Shown here piece after piece: positions 8,392 through 18,179 of a stretch of 64,000 nt of DNA (positions within the stretch are counted from its first letter, which is position 1; each line of letters begins with the position of its first letter). The notes under the pieces are model-generated. The model did not search any database. It worked only from the letters and a program-made list of their open reading frames with translations, and had not been told where the DNA came from. The position numbers and the translations under genes are program-made. Origin of the DNA: Desulfotomaculum sp. (GTDB taxonomy: Bacteria; Bacillota; Desulfotomaculia; Desulfotomaculales; Nap2-2B); NCBI GenBank assembly GCA_003513005.1, contig DOTD01000017.1, positions 3,263 through 67,262 of the forward strand. The letters run 5' to 3'.

Positions 8392-8823
8392 TCACCTAAG
8401 CTCAAAATTTTCGCTTGCGTCGACCGCCTCACGTGCCATTGTTAAAACTTCCTGGAGACGGGTATAATTCCTCTTTAAATACAGATAACCAATAAGCGCC
8501 TCCAAGCCTGTACTATAATGGTAAAGACCTATATCTTTGCCCTTTTTCGGATGTCCGCTTTTAGCGTTGCGTCCTCTTCTGACCACTGCCGCTTCATCGT
8601 CACTTAAACTTTTCTCAAGAGACCGTATGGCAATTGCCTGTTTTTCGGCCTGCACATAACCTGTTGCTTTTTGATGTAATACATTAAGCCGTGTTATACC
8701 CTGTTCAATAAGATACTGGCGGATGTACAAGTCATAAACAGCATCTCCCAGGTAAGCCAGTACTAAAACCGGGGTTTCTTCGGGAGAGCATTTTTCATTT
8801 TGCAAAAAACTATTCACTTCCAT
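8392..8823 (-). CDS. mrnC: Mini-ribonuclease III
   Basis: MrnC is an RNase III catalytic domain without the double-stranded RNA-binding domain. In B. subtilis it matures 23S rRNA ends. The 143-residue protein shows the conserved YLGDAVYDLYIRQYL helix with the catalytic acidic residues, KSGHPKKG, and a C-terminal GLEALIGYLYL segment typical of RNase III. Length and position between cysS and rlmB agree with the family. Confidence 0.92.
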   Translation of the reverse strand: MEVNSFLQNEKCSPEETPVLVLAYLGDAVYDLYIRQYLIEQGITRLNVLHQKATGYVQAEKQAIAIRSLEKSLSDDEAAVVRRGRNAKSGHPKKGKDIGLYHYSTGLEALIGYLYLKRNYTRLQEVLTMAREAVDASENFELR

Positions 8824-8860
8824 TATAACTACCCCGGAAAATAGTTTTTCATATCAAATA

Positions 8861-8900
8861 AGGGGTCAGGCTTGACTTATTACAAATATTGACTTATTGG
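8861..8900 (+). repeat. Copy of the GGGGTCAGGCTTGAC intergenic repeat
   Basis: The gap between mrnC and cysS contains GGGGTCAGGCTTGACTTATT, followed by a second TTGACTTATT after a short A/T spacer. The same unit is present four times at 61706-61900. A single copy here shows the family is dispersed. Confidence 0.7.
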
Positions 8901-8929
8901 ATATCTTTCATTGAACCCTTTGGACGGTT

Positions 8930-10378
8930 CTATTGAGTACTTATTTTCCATCTGGCGCCGTCCGGAGTATCTTCTATTATAATTCCCATTTCATTCAGAC
9001 CGTTGCGGATCCGGTCGGCTGTTGCCCAATCTTTTTTTGTGCGGGCTTCCTGACGGATTTTAAGAAGCAGCTCAATTAAAGATTGGATAAGGCTGTCGTC
9101 GGTGTGTGATTTCTCATCAAGGATGAATTTTCCGTCGGGATCTGTTTTAAACAGACCCAGAACATTGTTAAAATAGGCATACAACTCAATTGCCCTGACT
9201 AAATCAGCTTTATCAAATATTGTGTTTTGGTTTAAAAACGTATTTACTTCTTTGGCAGCTTCGAAGAAAACACCGATGGCCAGAGCAGTGTTAAAGTCAT
9301 CATCCATTGCCTGGTTAAAACGCTTTTTTAAATCGATAAGCCTTGTTTGAAAATCTGAATCCTTTTCTTTAAGCCCGGCTGACGACCGTTTTTTAATGGC
9401 CTCCTCAAGAAGTTCAATGCTGTTTTTTAGACGTTCCAATCCTTGTCCGGATGCTTCCAGTTTTTCGAAATCAAAATCTAACGGACTGCGGTAATGTGTG
9501 GAAAGAAGGAAAAAGCGGACAGAAAGGGGATTGAATTTTTCAAAGATTTCTCTGACCAAAAAAAAGTTGCCTAATGATTTTGACATCTTATCCTGGTTAA
9601 TGGTTATAAAGCCATTATGAATCCAGTATTTCGCAAAAGGTTTTCCTGTAGCGGCTTCTGATTGGGCGATTTCATTTTCATGGTGGGGGAAGATCAGGTC
9701 CATCCCGCCTCCGTGAATGTCAAAACCGGAACCAAGGTATTTTAAAGACATTACCGAACATTCTATGTGCCAGCCAGGTCTGCCGGCGCCCCAGGGGCTT
9801 TCCCAGAAGGGTTCGCCTTCTTTGGCTGCCTTCCAGAGTGCAAAATCCGCCGGGGTTTTTTTTCTGGGATCTACCTCTACCCTTGCGCCAGCCAGTATTT
9901 CATCGCTTGATCTATGGGATAGTTTGCCATATTCACGGAAAGACGGAACATCAAAATATACATCACCTTCGACTTCATAGGCAAATCCTTTCTCTATTAA
10001 GACAGAGACCATTTCTATAATTTCTTTCATGTGCTCGGAAACCCTGGGATGGCGGTTTGCTCTTGTTACGTTTAAAGCATCGGCATCCCTGTAATATTCT
10101 TCAATATATCTTTGGGAGAGAACTGCTGCGTCTAAACCTTCCTTAATGGATTTTTTGATGATCTTGTCGTCGATATCCGTAAAGTTCTGGACATAGTTAA
10201 CCTGAAAGCCTTGCTGTGTGAAGTAGCGGCGAACAGTATCGAAGAAAACAAGAGGCCGGGCATTTCCAAGATGGATATAGTTGTAGGTCGTAGGGCCGCA
10301 TACATAAATGCATACTTGCCCGTCATCACGGGGAATAAATTTTTCTTTTCGTTTTGTTAAAGTATTATAGATCTCCAA
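8930..10378 (-). CDS. cysS: Cysteinyl-tRNA synthetase
   Basis: This class I synthetase charges tRNA-Cys. The 482-residue protein has the HIGH-like motif in TTYNYIHLGNARP near the N-terminus (residues 30-42), the zinc-binding Cys/His set (including WHIECSVMS and FPHHENEIAQSEA) and the KMSKSLGN loop. A C-terminal anticodon-binding domain is complete. It begins the cysS-mrnC-rlmB-rae1 group. In Bacillus it usually follows cysE; here codY lies upstream, with a possible CodY box (10396-10410) just before the start. No T-box leader was recognised. Confidence 0.97.
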   Translation of the reverse strand: MEIYNTLTKRKEKFIPRDDGQVCIYVCGPTTYNYIHLGNARPLVFFDTVRRYFTQQGFQVNYVQNFTDIDDKIIKKSIKEGLDAAVLSQRYIEEYYRDADALNVTRANRHPRVSEHMKEIIEMVSVLIEKGFAYEVEGDVYFDVPSFREYGKLSHRSSDEILAGARVEVDPRKKTPADFALWKAAKEGEPFWESPWGAGRPGWHIECSVMSLKYLGSGFDIHGGGMDLIFPHHENEIAQSEAATGKPFAKYWIHNGFITINQDKMSKSLGNFFLVREIFEKFNPLSVRFFLLSTHYRSPLDFDFEKLEASGQGLERLKNSIELLEEAIKKRSSAGLKEKDSDFQTRLIDLKKRFNQAMDDDFNTALAIGVFFEAAKEVNTFLNQNTIFDKADLVRAIELYAYFNNVLGLFKTDPDGKFILDEKSHTDDSLIQSLIELLLKIRQEARTKKDWATADRIRNGLNEMGIIIEDTPDGARWKISTQ

Positions 10379-10395
10379 AATACACTTCCCCTTTT

Positions 10396-10410
10396 AATAT
10401 CCTGAAAATT
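10396..10410. promoter_or_regulatory. Possible CodY operator upstream of cysS
   Basis: AATATCCTGAAAATT matches 13 of 15 positions of the published CodY box (AATTTTCWGAAAATT). It is 18 bp upstream of cysS and downstream of codY itself. It overlaps the start of the interspersed repeat at 10400-10460, so part of the match could simply be repeat sequence. Confidence 0.4.
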
Positions 10411-10460
10411 AACTTGCTCTAGGGAGGTCAAATGCTATGCGTGCTCATGTTCGCCTCAAG
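10400..10460 (+). repeat. Interspersed ~60-bp repeat, copy A
   Basis: This stretch (TCCTGAAAA..., AGGGAGGTCAA..., GTGCTC..., TTCGCCTCA) aligns over its whole length, by eye at about 80 percent identity with small gaps, to the minus strand of 46866-46923. A shorter relative occurs at 4562-4586. Both full copies sit in intergenic DNA. No open reading frame is shared. Confidence 0.6.
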
Positions 10461-10529
10461 CAGCGCATAAAAAAACCGAAAGTTCACAATGTATTAGACA
10501 TGGCAATACTTTGGTTTGTGTGTATAAAA

Positions 10530-10569
10530 GCAATAAACCACAGCTCCAGTGGAACTGTGGTTTTATTGC
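10530..10569 (-). terminator. Rho-independent terminator after codY
   Basis: Read on the minus strand, GCAATAAAACCACAG pairs with CTGTGGTTTATTGC around a short loop, with one bulged A, followed by TTTTAT. It begins directly after the codY stop codon and separates codY from cysS. Confidence 0.85.
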
Positions 10570-11355
10570 TTAATATTGTTTAAGCCTTTCAAGCTCTTCC
10601 AGCAGCCTGTCGTTTAACACCCTGATGTACGTTCCTTTCATACCCAGGGATTTTGATTCAATGACTCCAGCGCTTTCAAATTTACGCAGAGCATTTACTA
10701 TAACAGATCGAGTTATTCCTACACTATCTGCTATTTTGCTTGCTACCAGTAAGCCTTCATCACCATTTAACTCTTCAAAGATATGATGTACCGCATCTAG
10801 TTCCGAATAAGACAGTGTGCCGATAGCAATTTGCACTGCCGCCCTCTTACGGGCTTCTTCTTCCATACGTCCTGCCCTGGCGCGCAGTATTTCCATGCCG
10901 ATAACTGTGGCGCCGTACTCAGCTAAAATAAGGTCTTCATCATTAAACTTTGGCTCAAATTTGGCTAGCATAAGAGTCCCTAATCTGGAACCAGCCCCCA
11001 CAATGGGTACTACCGTCATAACTTTATTATTGAATTTACAACCTGTTTGCTGGTTAAAAACACAGACACCCGGTGTCTGTGTAAAATTTGCGTTTGTTTC
11101 ATCCATATGCAGCAATGTTTCGTTGTATTCCTCAGGAAAACCAACAGGGGATTCAACAAAGTTATCCATTATTTCACAACTAAAACCTTTTAGATATGAG
11201 TACCCGAGGGTTTTACCGCGCCGGTCAACGATATAAACGCTGCATCCGATGTTTTCTCCAAGAATGGCCGCTATTTCTCTGAAATCAACTGGGTATCCTG
11301 CAGATTTCTGCAGTAACCTGTTTAAGGAACGTGTTTTATCGAGAAGGTTGCGCAT
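10570..11355 (-). CDS. codY: GTP- and branched-chain-amino-acid-sensing global repressor CodY
   Basis: CodY represses nutrient-scavenging and early stationary-phase genes when GTP and isoleucine/leucine/valine are plentiful. The 261-residue protein has the N-terminal GAF domain (to about residue 155; [13 protein letters not shown]-type loop region) and a C-terminal winged helix containing [21 protein letters not shown], the CodY recognition helix. The ATG at 11355 has AGAGGA 10 nt upstream; an in-frame TTG at 11364 is too close to that site. The xerC-hslV-hslU-codY order is the same as in Bacillus. Confidence 0.96.
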   Translation of the reverse strand: MRNLLDKTRSLNRLLQKSAGYPVDFREIAAILGENIGCSVYIVDRRGKTLGYSYLKGFSCEIMDNFVESPVGFPEEYNETLLHMDETNANFTQTPGVCVFNQQTGCKFNNKVMTVVPIVGAGSRLGTLMLAKFEPKFNDEDLILAEYGATVIGMEILRARAGRMEEEARKRAAVQIAIGTLSYSELDAVHHIFEELNGDEGLLVASKIADSVGITRSVIVNALRKFESAGVIESKSLGMKGTYIRVLNDRLLEELERLKQY

Positions 11356-11426
11356 TTTAATCAATTCCTCTCTAGGATTATTGGTCTTAACCAGGAAAAC
11401 AGTTTTTTAAAGAGGAATACATTTTG

Positions 11427-12824
11427 CTATAGGATATAACGGCTAAGATCCTCGCTCTTGACTATCTCCCCGAGTTTCTGACGGACATATATTTCGTCTA
11501 TAGAAATAGTTTGCCCCGTCATTTCACTAGCATTAAAAGAAATATCTTCCAGGAGCTTTTCCATAATGGTGTGAAGCCTTCTGGCGCCTATATTCTCTGT
11601 TTGCTCGTTAACAGTATAAGCGATTTTAGCAATCTCTGCAAGAGAATTTTTTGAAAATTGTATCTCTAAGCCTTCTGTTGCCATCAGACTGGTATATTGT
11701 TTAATAAGGGAGTTTTCAGGCTCAGTGAGAATCTGTAAAAAGTTCTGTTGGGTTAAGCTGTCAAGCTCTACCCGAAGCGGAAAACGTCCTTGAAGTTCCG
11801 GAATAAGATCGGAAGGCTTCACACCATGGAAAGCGCCTGCTGCAATAAACAGTATGTGATCAGTTCTGACAGGTCCGTATTTTGTCATTATAGTTGAACC
11901 TTCAACAATCGGCAGGATATCCCTTTGAACACCGCCCCGGGAAACATCAGGTCCATGACCGCTGTCGCGGCCAGCAATCTTATCTATCTCATCCAGAAAG
12001 ACAATCCCGTCCTCTTCAGATCTTTTTATTGCTTCGGAATATACTTCATCCATGTCAATTAGCTTTTGGGCTTCCTGCTGTGTCAGGATCTTACGAGCTT
12101 CTGTTACGGTAACTTTTCTCCTGCGTTTCTTTTTGGGTAAAATTCCGCCAAGCATATCCTGAATATTAATGCCCATCTCTTCCATTCCGGAACCTGTAAA
12201 GATCTCAAGCATGGGAGGCGCCGGGTCATCAACCTCTATTTCCAGGTATTCCGTTTCAAGTTCTCCTTTAGCCAGCCTGCTGCGAAGGGTTTCTCTCTCC
12301 ACCTGAATACGGCGGTTTTTTTGTTCCTGGATTTGATCAACCTGTTCTGTTTGTTTTGTTCCGCCGAAGAGCATTTCCAAGGGATTACGGAGGCTTGATT
12401 CTTGTCTGTATAGAGGAGCAAGGAGTTCAACTATTCTTTCTTCTGCTATCCTTCTCGCTTTTTCCTCAACCAGAGTAATTTTTTCTTGTTTGACCATTCG
12501 GATGGAAGTTTCTAAAAGATCCCTGATCATGCCTTCCACATCCCTGCCTACATAGCCAATCTCGGTAAATTTTGTTGCCTCTACTTTAACAAAGGGCGCC
12601 TTAACAAGCCTTGCGAGCCTGCGCGCTATTTCTGTTTTACCAACACCGGTCGGGCCAATCATAAGAATATTCTTGGGAACTATTTCTTCCCTTAAATCCT
12701 CGGGAAGCTTGCTGCGCCGGTACCGGTTGCGAAGTGCTATCGAAACGGCTTTTTTTGCCTTTTCCTGTCCGACAATAAATTTATTTAACTCCTTCATAGT
12801 ATCCCGCGGGGTTAATCCTTCCAT
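11427..12824 (-). CDS. hslU: ATP-dependent protease ATPase subunit HslU (ClpY)
   Basis: HslU is the hexameric AAA+ unfoldase that feeds substrates into the HslV peptidase. The 465-residue protein shows the pore-1 region [10 protein letters not shown], Walker [10 protein letters not shown], an intermediate (I) domain rich in charged residues (about 110-245), Walker [11 protein letters not shown] and sensor [10 protein letters not shown] near the end. It is 18 bp after hslV. All catalytic motifs are intact. Confidence 0.97.
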   Translation of the reverse strand: MEGLTPRDTMKELNKFIVGQEKAKKAVSIALRNRYRRSKLPEDLREEIVPKNILMIGPTGVGKTEIARRLARLVKAPFVKVEATKFTEIGYVGRDVEGMIRDLLETSIRMVKQEKITLVEEKARRIAEERIVELLAPLYRQESSLRNPLEMLFGGTKQTEQVDQIQEQKNRRIQVERETLRSRLAKGELETEYLEIEVDDPAPPMLEIFTGSGMEEMGINIQDMLGGILPKKKRRRKVTVTEARKILTQQEAQKLIDMDEVYSEAIKRSEEDGIVFLDEIDKIAGRDSGHGPDVSRGGVQRDILPIVEGSTIMTKYGPVRTDHILFIAAGAFHGVKPSDLIPELQGRFPLRVELDSLTQQNFLQILTEPENSLIKQYTSLMATEGLEIQFSKNSLAEIAKIAYTVNEQTENIGARRLHTIMEKLLEDISFNASEMTGQTISIDEIYVRQKLGEIVKSEDLSRYIL

Positions 12825-12842
12825 TTATGTTTTCCTCCCTTT

Positions 12843-13427
12843 TTACGTTTGCGAGTTGTTCGCTGTTTCACTGCCCTCGCGTGATAGCAAATCCGGCTTA
12901 ATATCTTCGACTGTAATTTCCTTGTTGGTGTAAACACAAATATCCGAAGCTACTTCCATTGCTTCACGGACAATTTCTGAAGCTGTAAGCTGCGTATGTT
13001 TTAACAAAGCCCTTGCCGAAGCAAGGGCGTATGGCCCGCCGGACCCGATGGCAGCTATGCCGTCGTCTGGTTCAATTACTTCCCCGCCTCCAGATACAAC
13101 AAGCAAATGGTCAAGGTCAGCAATAATCAAGAGCGCTTCCAGCCGGCGAAGAACTTTGTCCATCCGCCATTCCTTGGCTAGTTCAACGGCTGCCCTTTGA
13201 ATATTCCCATTGTGTGTCTCCAACTTGGCTTCAAATTTTTCAAAAAGAGCAAAAGCGTCAGCCACAGAACCTGCAAAACCGGCAAGTACGCGGTTGTTAT
13301 ATAAACGCCTAATTTTCTTTGCCCTGTGTTTTAAGATTGTATTTTGGCCGAAGGTAACCTGACCGTCACCTGCCATGGCCACCTGACCGTTTCTTCTTAC
13401 TGCTACAATTGTTGTCGAATGAAACAC
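12843..13427 (-). CDS. hslV: ATP-dependent protease peptidase subunit HslV (ClpQ)
   Basis: HslV is the proteasome-like threonine protease that works with HslU. The 194-residue protein contains [22 protein letters not shown] and [11 protein letters not shown] as in the family. The probable catalytic Thr is the first T of TTIVAV, which here is preceded by MFHS, so a four-residue propeptide would have to be removed; similar short extensions occur in other HslV proteins outside enterics. The C-terminus is longer than usual by about 15 residues after EDIKPDLL. Confidence 0.95.
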   Translation of the reverse strand: MFHSTTIVAVRRNGQVAMAGDGQVTFGQNTILKHRAKKIRRLYNNRVLAGFAGSVADAFALFEKFEAKLETHNGNIQRAAVELAKEWRMDKVLRRLEALLIIADLDHLLVVSGGGEVIEPDDGIAAIGSGGPYALASARALLKHTQLTASEIVREAMEVASDICVYTNKEITVEDIKPDLLSREGSETANNSQT

Positions 13428-13457
13428 TATATAACCATCCTTCTTTATATTTTAATC

Positions 13458-14366
13458 CTATGCCCGGGGATGAAATTGCTGGTAAACTTTCTTTAATTTC
13501 TCCTGCGTAACATGAGTATATACCTGGGTAGTCGACAGACGCTTATGGCCGAGCAACTCCTGGACTGCTCTTATATCAGCTCCCTTGTTCAACATGTGAG
13601 TGGCATAAGTATGGCGAATCAGGTGGGGGTTTACATGACGGTTAAGGCAGCTTTTATAGACCTGTTTATTTATTATCCCCCGGATTCCCCTGGTGGTCAG
13701 TCTTTTCCCTGTTCTATTTACAAAGACCGCCTGTTCAGAATCAAGTTCGCCGGCAAGTCTGGGCCTGCCGTCCTCCAGATAAATTCTTATACTATCGGTT
13801 GCAGGGAATCCAATGGGTATAATCCGTTCTTTATTACCCTTGCCCATAAGCTTTAAATAACGGGAAGTCAGGTCAAGATCACTTAAATTTAAATTAACCA
13901 ATTCACTAACCCGCATACCTGAAGCATAGAGAGTTTCCAGCATGGCGCGATCCCTTAAGCCTAAAGGGTTATTTCTTGATGGGGCTTCAACCAGCGCCCT
14001 GCATTCATCTTCGAATAAAAACGAAGGCAGCCGTTTCTCCAGCCGCAAGTAGCTTATTCTGGAAAACGGGTTGTCTTTAATTATTTCTTCCCTGCTTAAA
14101 TATTTAAAGAAAGATCTCCAGCCAGCCAGCTTTCTGTTAATGCTGGAACGGGCAATTTTTTCCCTGTGCAGTTTCGATAAAAAAGCCCGAATAAGCTGGT
14201 AGCTAATATCGCCTGGCTGCATTTCAAAATCTTTTTTTCCAAGAGAATGTGAAAAAAAATCTATTCCCTGAAACAGGTCTCGCTGGTAACCTTCCAGCGT
14301 GTGGACAGAAACATTTTTTTCTAACTGCAGATAGTCAAGAAAATTGTCAACATATGGATACATCAA
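13458..14366 (-). CDS. xerC: Tyrosine recombinase XerC
   Basis: XerC-type recombinases resolve chromosome dimers at dif. The 302-residue protein has the SAM-like core-binding domain (residues 1-90) and the catalytic domain with Arg in YASGMRVSEL, Lys in LMGKGNKER, HLIRHTYATHML, GHKRLSTTQVYTH and the nucleophile Tyr. Position between topA and hslV is as in Bacillus (codV), and supports XerC over an integrase. It overlaps the end of topA by 4 bp. trmFO, which lies between topA and xerC in Bacillus, is absent. Confidence 0.93.
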   Translation of the reverse strand: MMYPYVDNFLDYLQLEKNVSVHTLEGYQRDLFQGIDFFSHSLGKKDFEMQPGDISYQLIRAFLSKLHREKIARSSINRKLAGWRSFFKYLSREEIIKDNPFSRISYLRLEKRLPSFLFEDECRALVEAPSRNNPLGLRDRAMLETLYASGMRVSELVNLNLSDLDLTSRYLKLMGKGNKERIIPIGFPATDSIRIYLEDGRPRLAGELDSEQAVFVNRTGKRLTTRGIRGIINKQVYKSCLNRHVNPHLIRHTYATHMLNKGADIRAVQELLGHKRLSTTQVYTHVTQEKLKKVYQQFHPRA

Positions 14367-16528
14367 GTTGTTGCCTTCTTTATTACTACGTTATTACTTG
14401 CATTTCTTTTCTTGGTTTTTTTCTGATCAGCTTTTCGACTTGGAACGCTATTTTCCGCTTCTGAATTAAAGCCGCACTCAGCATTAATGCATGAAAGACG
14501 GGTATGTCCACCGCTATTCTGCTTTGAGACCATTAATCCGCCACAGCGGGGGCATTTTTCCGGACTGGGCTCATACCAGGTCACAAAGTTGCATTCGGGA
14601 TAACGGCTGCAGCCGAAAAAACGGCGTCCTTTCTTACTTTGCCGCACGACCAGTTCACCTTCGCATTGTGGACAGGGTACTCCCGTAGATGCAACCAAAG
14701 GTTTAAGATAGCGGCATTCCGGAAATCCCGGACAGGCAAGAAATTTGCCGTGCCTGCCGAACTTGATAACCATATTTCTGCCGCATTTTATGCATTTTTC
14801 TTCAGTTTGTTCTTCCTGCAGCATTACTTTTTCGATCTTTTCAGCTGCGGTCTCGACGGTTTCCCTGAAAGGAAAATAAAAATCCCGAATCATTTCGACC
14901 CAATCCAGTTTACCTTCTTCGACTTTGTCGAGTTTTTCCTCAATCATTGCTGTAAATTCAACATCTATAATGTTATGAAAATGATTTTTAAGAAGATCGA
15001 CAACAACTTTGCCCAATTCAGTAGGCATAAACTGCTTTTTTAACCTGTTCACATAACCTCGTCTTAAGATTGTCTCCACGATTGGAGCATAAGTACTGGG
15101 CCTGCCAATTCCTTTCTCCTCCAGTGTTTTAATTAATGTTGCGTCTGTATACCGTGGAGGCGGTTGTGTGAAATGTTGTTTCGGGGCCAAAGACTTGGCT
15201 TTATATAGATCGCCTTCAAAAAGCTTTGGCAGTGTTACGTCAAATTCCTTTAATTCATCCTGGCCGGATTCAATGTAAACACGCATGAAGCCGGGAAATT
15301 TTATAACCGAACCTGAAGTTCTGAAAAGATAGATTCCTGTATCCAGATCTACACTGGTAGTTTCAATCAGCGCCGGACTCATCTGGCTGGCGGCAAACCG
15401 TGACCAAATAAGTTTGTAAAGTTTATACTGGTCTCTTGATAAATATTTCTTAACCGTCTCCGGTTCACGGTAGATGGAGGTCGGTCTGATAGCCTCATGG
15501 GCATCCTGAATTTTCCCTTTTTGTACGGCATGTTTTTGAAAGTTTGAGACGAATTCCTGGCCAAACTTTTCCTTAAGAAAACTCACTGCCTCTGTCTGGG
15601 CAGATTCAGAGATCCTGGTGGAATCAGTCCTTATATATGTCACAAGCCCAACAGGGGTTTTCTCACCTACATCCAGTCCTTCGTATAGTTGCTGTACGAT
15701 CCCCATTGTTCGTCTGGCTGTATAATTTAATTTGTGGTATGCTTCCTGCTGCAGGGTACTGGTTGTAAACGGCGGAGACGGGTAGCGGGTTTTTTCCTGA
15801 GTCGTAATCTTTTTTACACGGTAGGAAACTCCGGTAAGATCTTTGACAATTTTATCAACCTGCTTTTTATCTGAGATGACTGCTTTTTCGTTATTTATTT
15901 TATATAACTTCGCCTCGAAGGAAACACCGTCTTTTTGAGCAAAGTTAACAGTAATCGTCCAATATTCCTCTGGCAGGAAGGATTCAATCTCGTTTTCCCG
16001 ATCACAAATCAGACGGATTGCGACTGACTGCACCCGTCCCGCGCTTAGTCCATTCTTTACTTTTTGCCACAACAGGGGGCTCAGATTATAACCTACCAGG
16101 CGGTCTAAAATACGCCGTGCTTGTTGAGAATTAACACGGTTGAAATCTATTTCACGCGGGTTTTTAATAGCTTTCTGGACGGCCTGTTTGGTTACCTCAT
16201 TGAATTCGACACGGCAGGGGCTGTCTTTTAGCTTCAGCATTTCACGCAAGTGCCAGGCAATGGCTTCACCTTCACGGTCAGGATCAGGGGCAAGTAAAAC
16301 ACAATCAACTTTTTTTACCGCTGATTTCAGATCTTTGATTATTTCTCCTTTTCCCCTGATTGTAATATACTTTGGTTGGAAACTGTCTTCGGTTTGAATT
16401 CCCAGGCTGCTTCGCGGCAGATCCCTTACATGCCCCATCGAAGCTTTGACAGTGTATTTACTTCCCAGGAACTTGCTTAGACTTCTTGCTTTGGTTGGTG
16501 ATTCGACTATAACCAGCGTTTTTGTCAA
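14363..16528 (-). CDS. topA: DNA topoisomerase I
   Basis: TopA relaxes negative supercoils. The 721-residue type IA enzyme starts with the Toprim domain (TLVIVESPTKA, then PDPDREGEAIAWHL), has the active-site Tyr in TYIRTDSTRIS (about residue 300), and ends with three Cys4 zinc ribbons (CIKCG...CPGFPEC, CPQCEG...CSRYPEC, CPRCGG...CINAEC) and a Lys-rich tail. It is 107 bp downstream of dprA, with its own likely promoter at 16588-16616. Confidence 0.97.
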   Translation of the reverse strand: MTKTLVIVESPTKARSLSKFLGSKYTVKASMGHVRDLPRSSLGIQTEDSFQPKYITIRGKGEIIKDLKSAVKKVDCVLLAPDPDREGEAIAWHLREMLKLKDSPCRVEFNEVTKQAVQKAIKNPREIDFNRVNSQQARRILDRLVGYNLSPLLWQKVKNGLSAGRVQSVAIRLICDRENEIESFLPEEYWTITVNFAQKDGVSFEAKLYKINNEKAVISDKKQVDKIVKDLTGVSYRVKKITTQEKTRYPSPPFTTSTLQQEAYHKLNYTARRTMGIVQQLYEGLDVGEKTPVGLVTYIRTDSTRISESAQTEAVSFLKEKFGQEFVSNFQKHAVQKGKIQDAHEAIRPTSIYREPETVKKYLSRDQYKLYKLIWSRFAASQMSPALIETTSVDLDTGIYLFRTSGSVIKFPGFMRVYIESGQDELKEFDVTLPKLFEGDLYKAKSLAPKQHFTQPPPRYTDATLIKTLEEKGIGRPSTYAPIVETILRRGYVNRLKKQFMPTELGKVVVDLLKNHFHNIIDVEFTAMIEEKLDKVEEGKLDWVEMIRDFYFPFRETVETAAEKIEKVMLQEEQTEEKCIKCGRNMVIKFGRHGKFLACPGFPECRYLKPLVASTGVPCPQCEGELVVRQSKKGRRFFGCSRYPECNFVTWYEPSPEKCPRCGGLMVSKQNSGGHTRLSCINAECGFNSEAENSVPSRKADQKKTKKRNASNNVVIKKATT

Positions 16529-16587
16529 TAATACTCACTCCTTTCTTTCTGAGGTATCAACTGTCCGTTATCTTTATATGCGAGTAT

Positions 16588-16616
16588 ACATTAAAAAATA
16601 ATTTTTCAAAAGTCAA
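16588..16616 (-). promoter_or_regulatory. Candidate promoter of topA
   Basis: TTGACT (16616-16611) and TAATGT (16593-16588) are 17 bp apart on the minus strand, in the dprA-topA gap and about 60 bp before the topA start. The -35 is good and the -10 is weak. Confidence 0.5.
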
Positions 16617-16635
16617 CAAAAAAAATGGCTAAGAT

Positions 16636-17733
16636 TTATTCATGTGAAGTATAAAGTCTGCCGGGCAGCTGTCTGACCAGTCCCTTAATTTCAAGGAACA
16701 TAAGCGCTGCTAGTGTTTCCTGTGCGGAAAGTCCCAACTGCTCTATTATATCGTCAAGATCGCATGTGTTGCCAATAAGCAAACGATAAATGTTTTCTTC
16801 AACCAGGCTCATTTTTGGAAGAGTCTTTGTTTTTATTTCATCCTGCCTGAATAAACTGCCAAGCCCGATTTCTTCAAAAACATCTTCTGTCTTTTCAACC
16901 AGGCGGGCGCCCTGTTTGATCAAACGGTTTGTTCCCTTACTCATGGGACTGTTTATATTTCCGGGTACCGCCAGCACTTCCCTGCCCTGTTCAAGAGCGC
17001 AATCAGCTGTAATTAATGTGCCGCTTCGCTCAGATGCTTCAATCACAACTATTGCCCTGGAAAGTCCGCTGATAATCCGGTTTCTGACAGGAAAATGCCA
17101 TGCTTCCGGAGGAGAGCCCAAAGGGTATTCACTGATTACTGCGCCGCTTGACGAAATATTATCCTGAAGTTCCCTGTTTTCTCGCGGGTAAACAAGATCA
17201 ACGCCATTCCCCAAGACTGCAATAGTCCGGCCGCCAGCTTTCAAAGCTCCCCTGTGGGCGCTGCTGTCAATACCCCTGGCCAGGCCGCTGATTATTGTTA
17301 AGCCGCTTTCCGCTAGTTCTGCCGCCATCTTTTCGGCAACTGTTTTTCCGTAATGGGTTGGCCGCCTTGAGCCTACAAGGGCAACTGCAACGTTATCCTG
17401 TGAAACGAAATCTCCTTTATAAAAGAGTCCTGGCGGTGGATCAAAAATGTTCTTCAATGGTTCGGGATAAGAATGTTCCTGGTAAGTTATATATCCAATC
17501 CCCTCTTTGGCCAGGCGAGCCATTTCTGCTTCCGGTTCCGTATCTTTCTTCTTTTTGTCCAAATTTATGGCAATTTCAGTTGAACAACCGCCAGTGCTGA
17601 TAAGTTCTTTGACAGATGCTTCCCAGGCTGTTTTGGGTGAACCAAAACGCTCAACAAGATGCCAGATCCGTTTTGCCTGACCGGGCAGCAGAATCTGCCA
17701 GCCAAGCCAAAAAGCTTTTTCCTTCATATTCAT
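16636..17733 (-). CDS. dprA: DNA-processing protein DprA
   Basis: DprA binds incoming single-stranded DNA and loads RecA during transformation; it is also widespread in bacteria not known to be competent. The protein has an N-terminal helix-hairpin region, the Rossmann-like domain with VGSRRPTHYG, SGLARGIDSSAH, ISEYPLG and HFPVRNRIISGLS, and a C-terminal winged-helix-like segment. I place the start at 17733 (MNMKEKAF, behind GGTGAG); the frame is open to 17787. It lies upstream of topA as in Bacillus. Confidence 0.93.
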   Translation of the reverse strand: MNMKEKAFWLGWQILLPGQAKRIWHLVERFGSPKTAWEASVKELISTGGCSTEIAINLDKKKKDTEPEAEMARLAKEGIGYITYQEHSYPEPLKNIFDPPPGLFYKGDFVSQDNVAVALVGSRRPTHYGKTVAEKMAAELAESGLTIISGLARGIDSSAHRGALKAGGRTIAVLGNGVDLVYPRENRELQDNISSSGAVISEYPLGSPPEAWHFPVRNRIISGLSRAIVVIEASERSGTLITADCALEQGREVLAVPGNINSPMSKGTNRLIKQGARLVEKTEDVFEEIGLGSLFRQDEIKTKTLPKMSLVEENIYRLLIGNTCDLDDIIEQLGLSAQETLAALMFLEIKGLVRQLPGRLYTSHE

Positions 17734-17787
17734 TATTCTCACCACTTTTTTATGGCATTCGTTGAAGGAAGCATGATCTCCTGCCAA

Positions 17788-18179
17788 ATCAGATAATATT
17801 TTCTATTTAAAACACTAATTACATAGTGGAGATATTTCAATCGTCAATCCCTTGATTAACGCCAAATTGGTCTCTATAACGAAGAAGTTTTGGATTTTGA
17901 AATGCCAAAATCACCAATTTATCAACTTTTTCAAACAGAATATCTCTATTCAGAATATCTCTATTATAACAGATTTATATCCACCATGCAATTAACGTTT
18001 TTTCTATTTTAGGATATGGGCGGCATTATTTACGCTGCTCAGGTTCACTCGTTCTTTGAATTAAGGCTTAAAATTGCACTTAAGGCATTGCCCTTTCTTT
18101 GTCGATGAATTTTCATCCTTTAAGCTGGCGCCGCTTAAAGCAGCATGAATATCTAATTGGTTTATATAGATAATTGGTT
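17788..18179. other. Intergenic region between dprA and tRNA-Gly
   Basis: No gene was recognised in this AT-rich stretch. It contains two tandem 15-bp copies (CAGAATATCTCTATT) at 17936-17950 and 17951-17965, and a 7-bp-stem palindrome at 17893-17912 (GATTTTG/CAAAATC). Neither could be assigned a function. Confidence 0.5.

Noticed and set aside
10379..10569. T-box leader before cysS
   Set aside because: No Stem I, specifier loop or conserved T-box sequence was seen; the region is filled by the repeat and the codY terminator.
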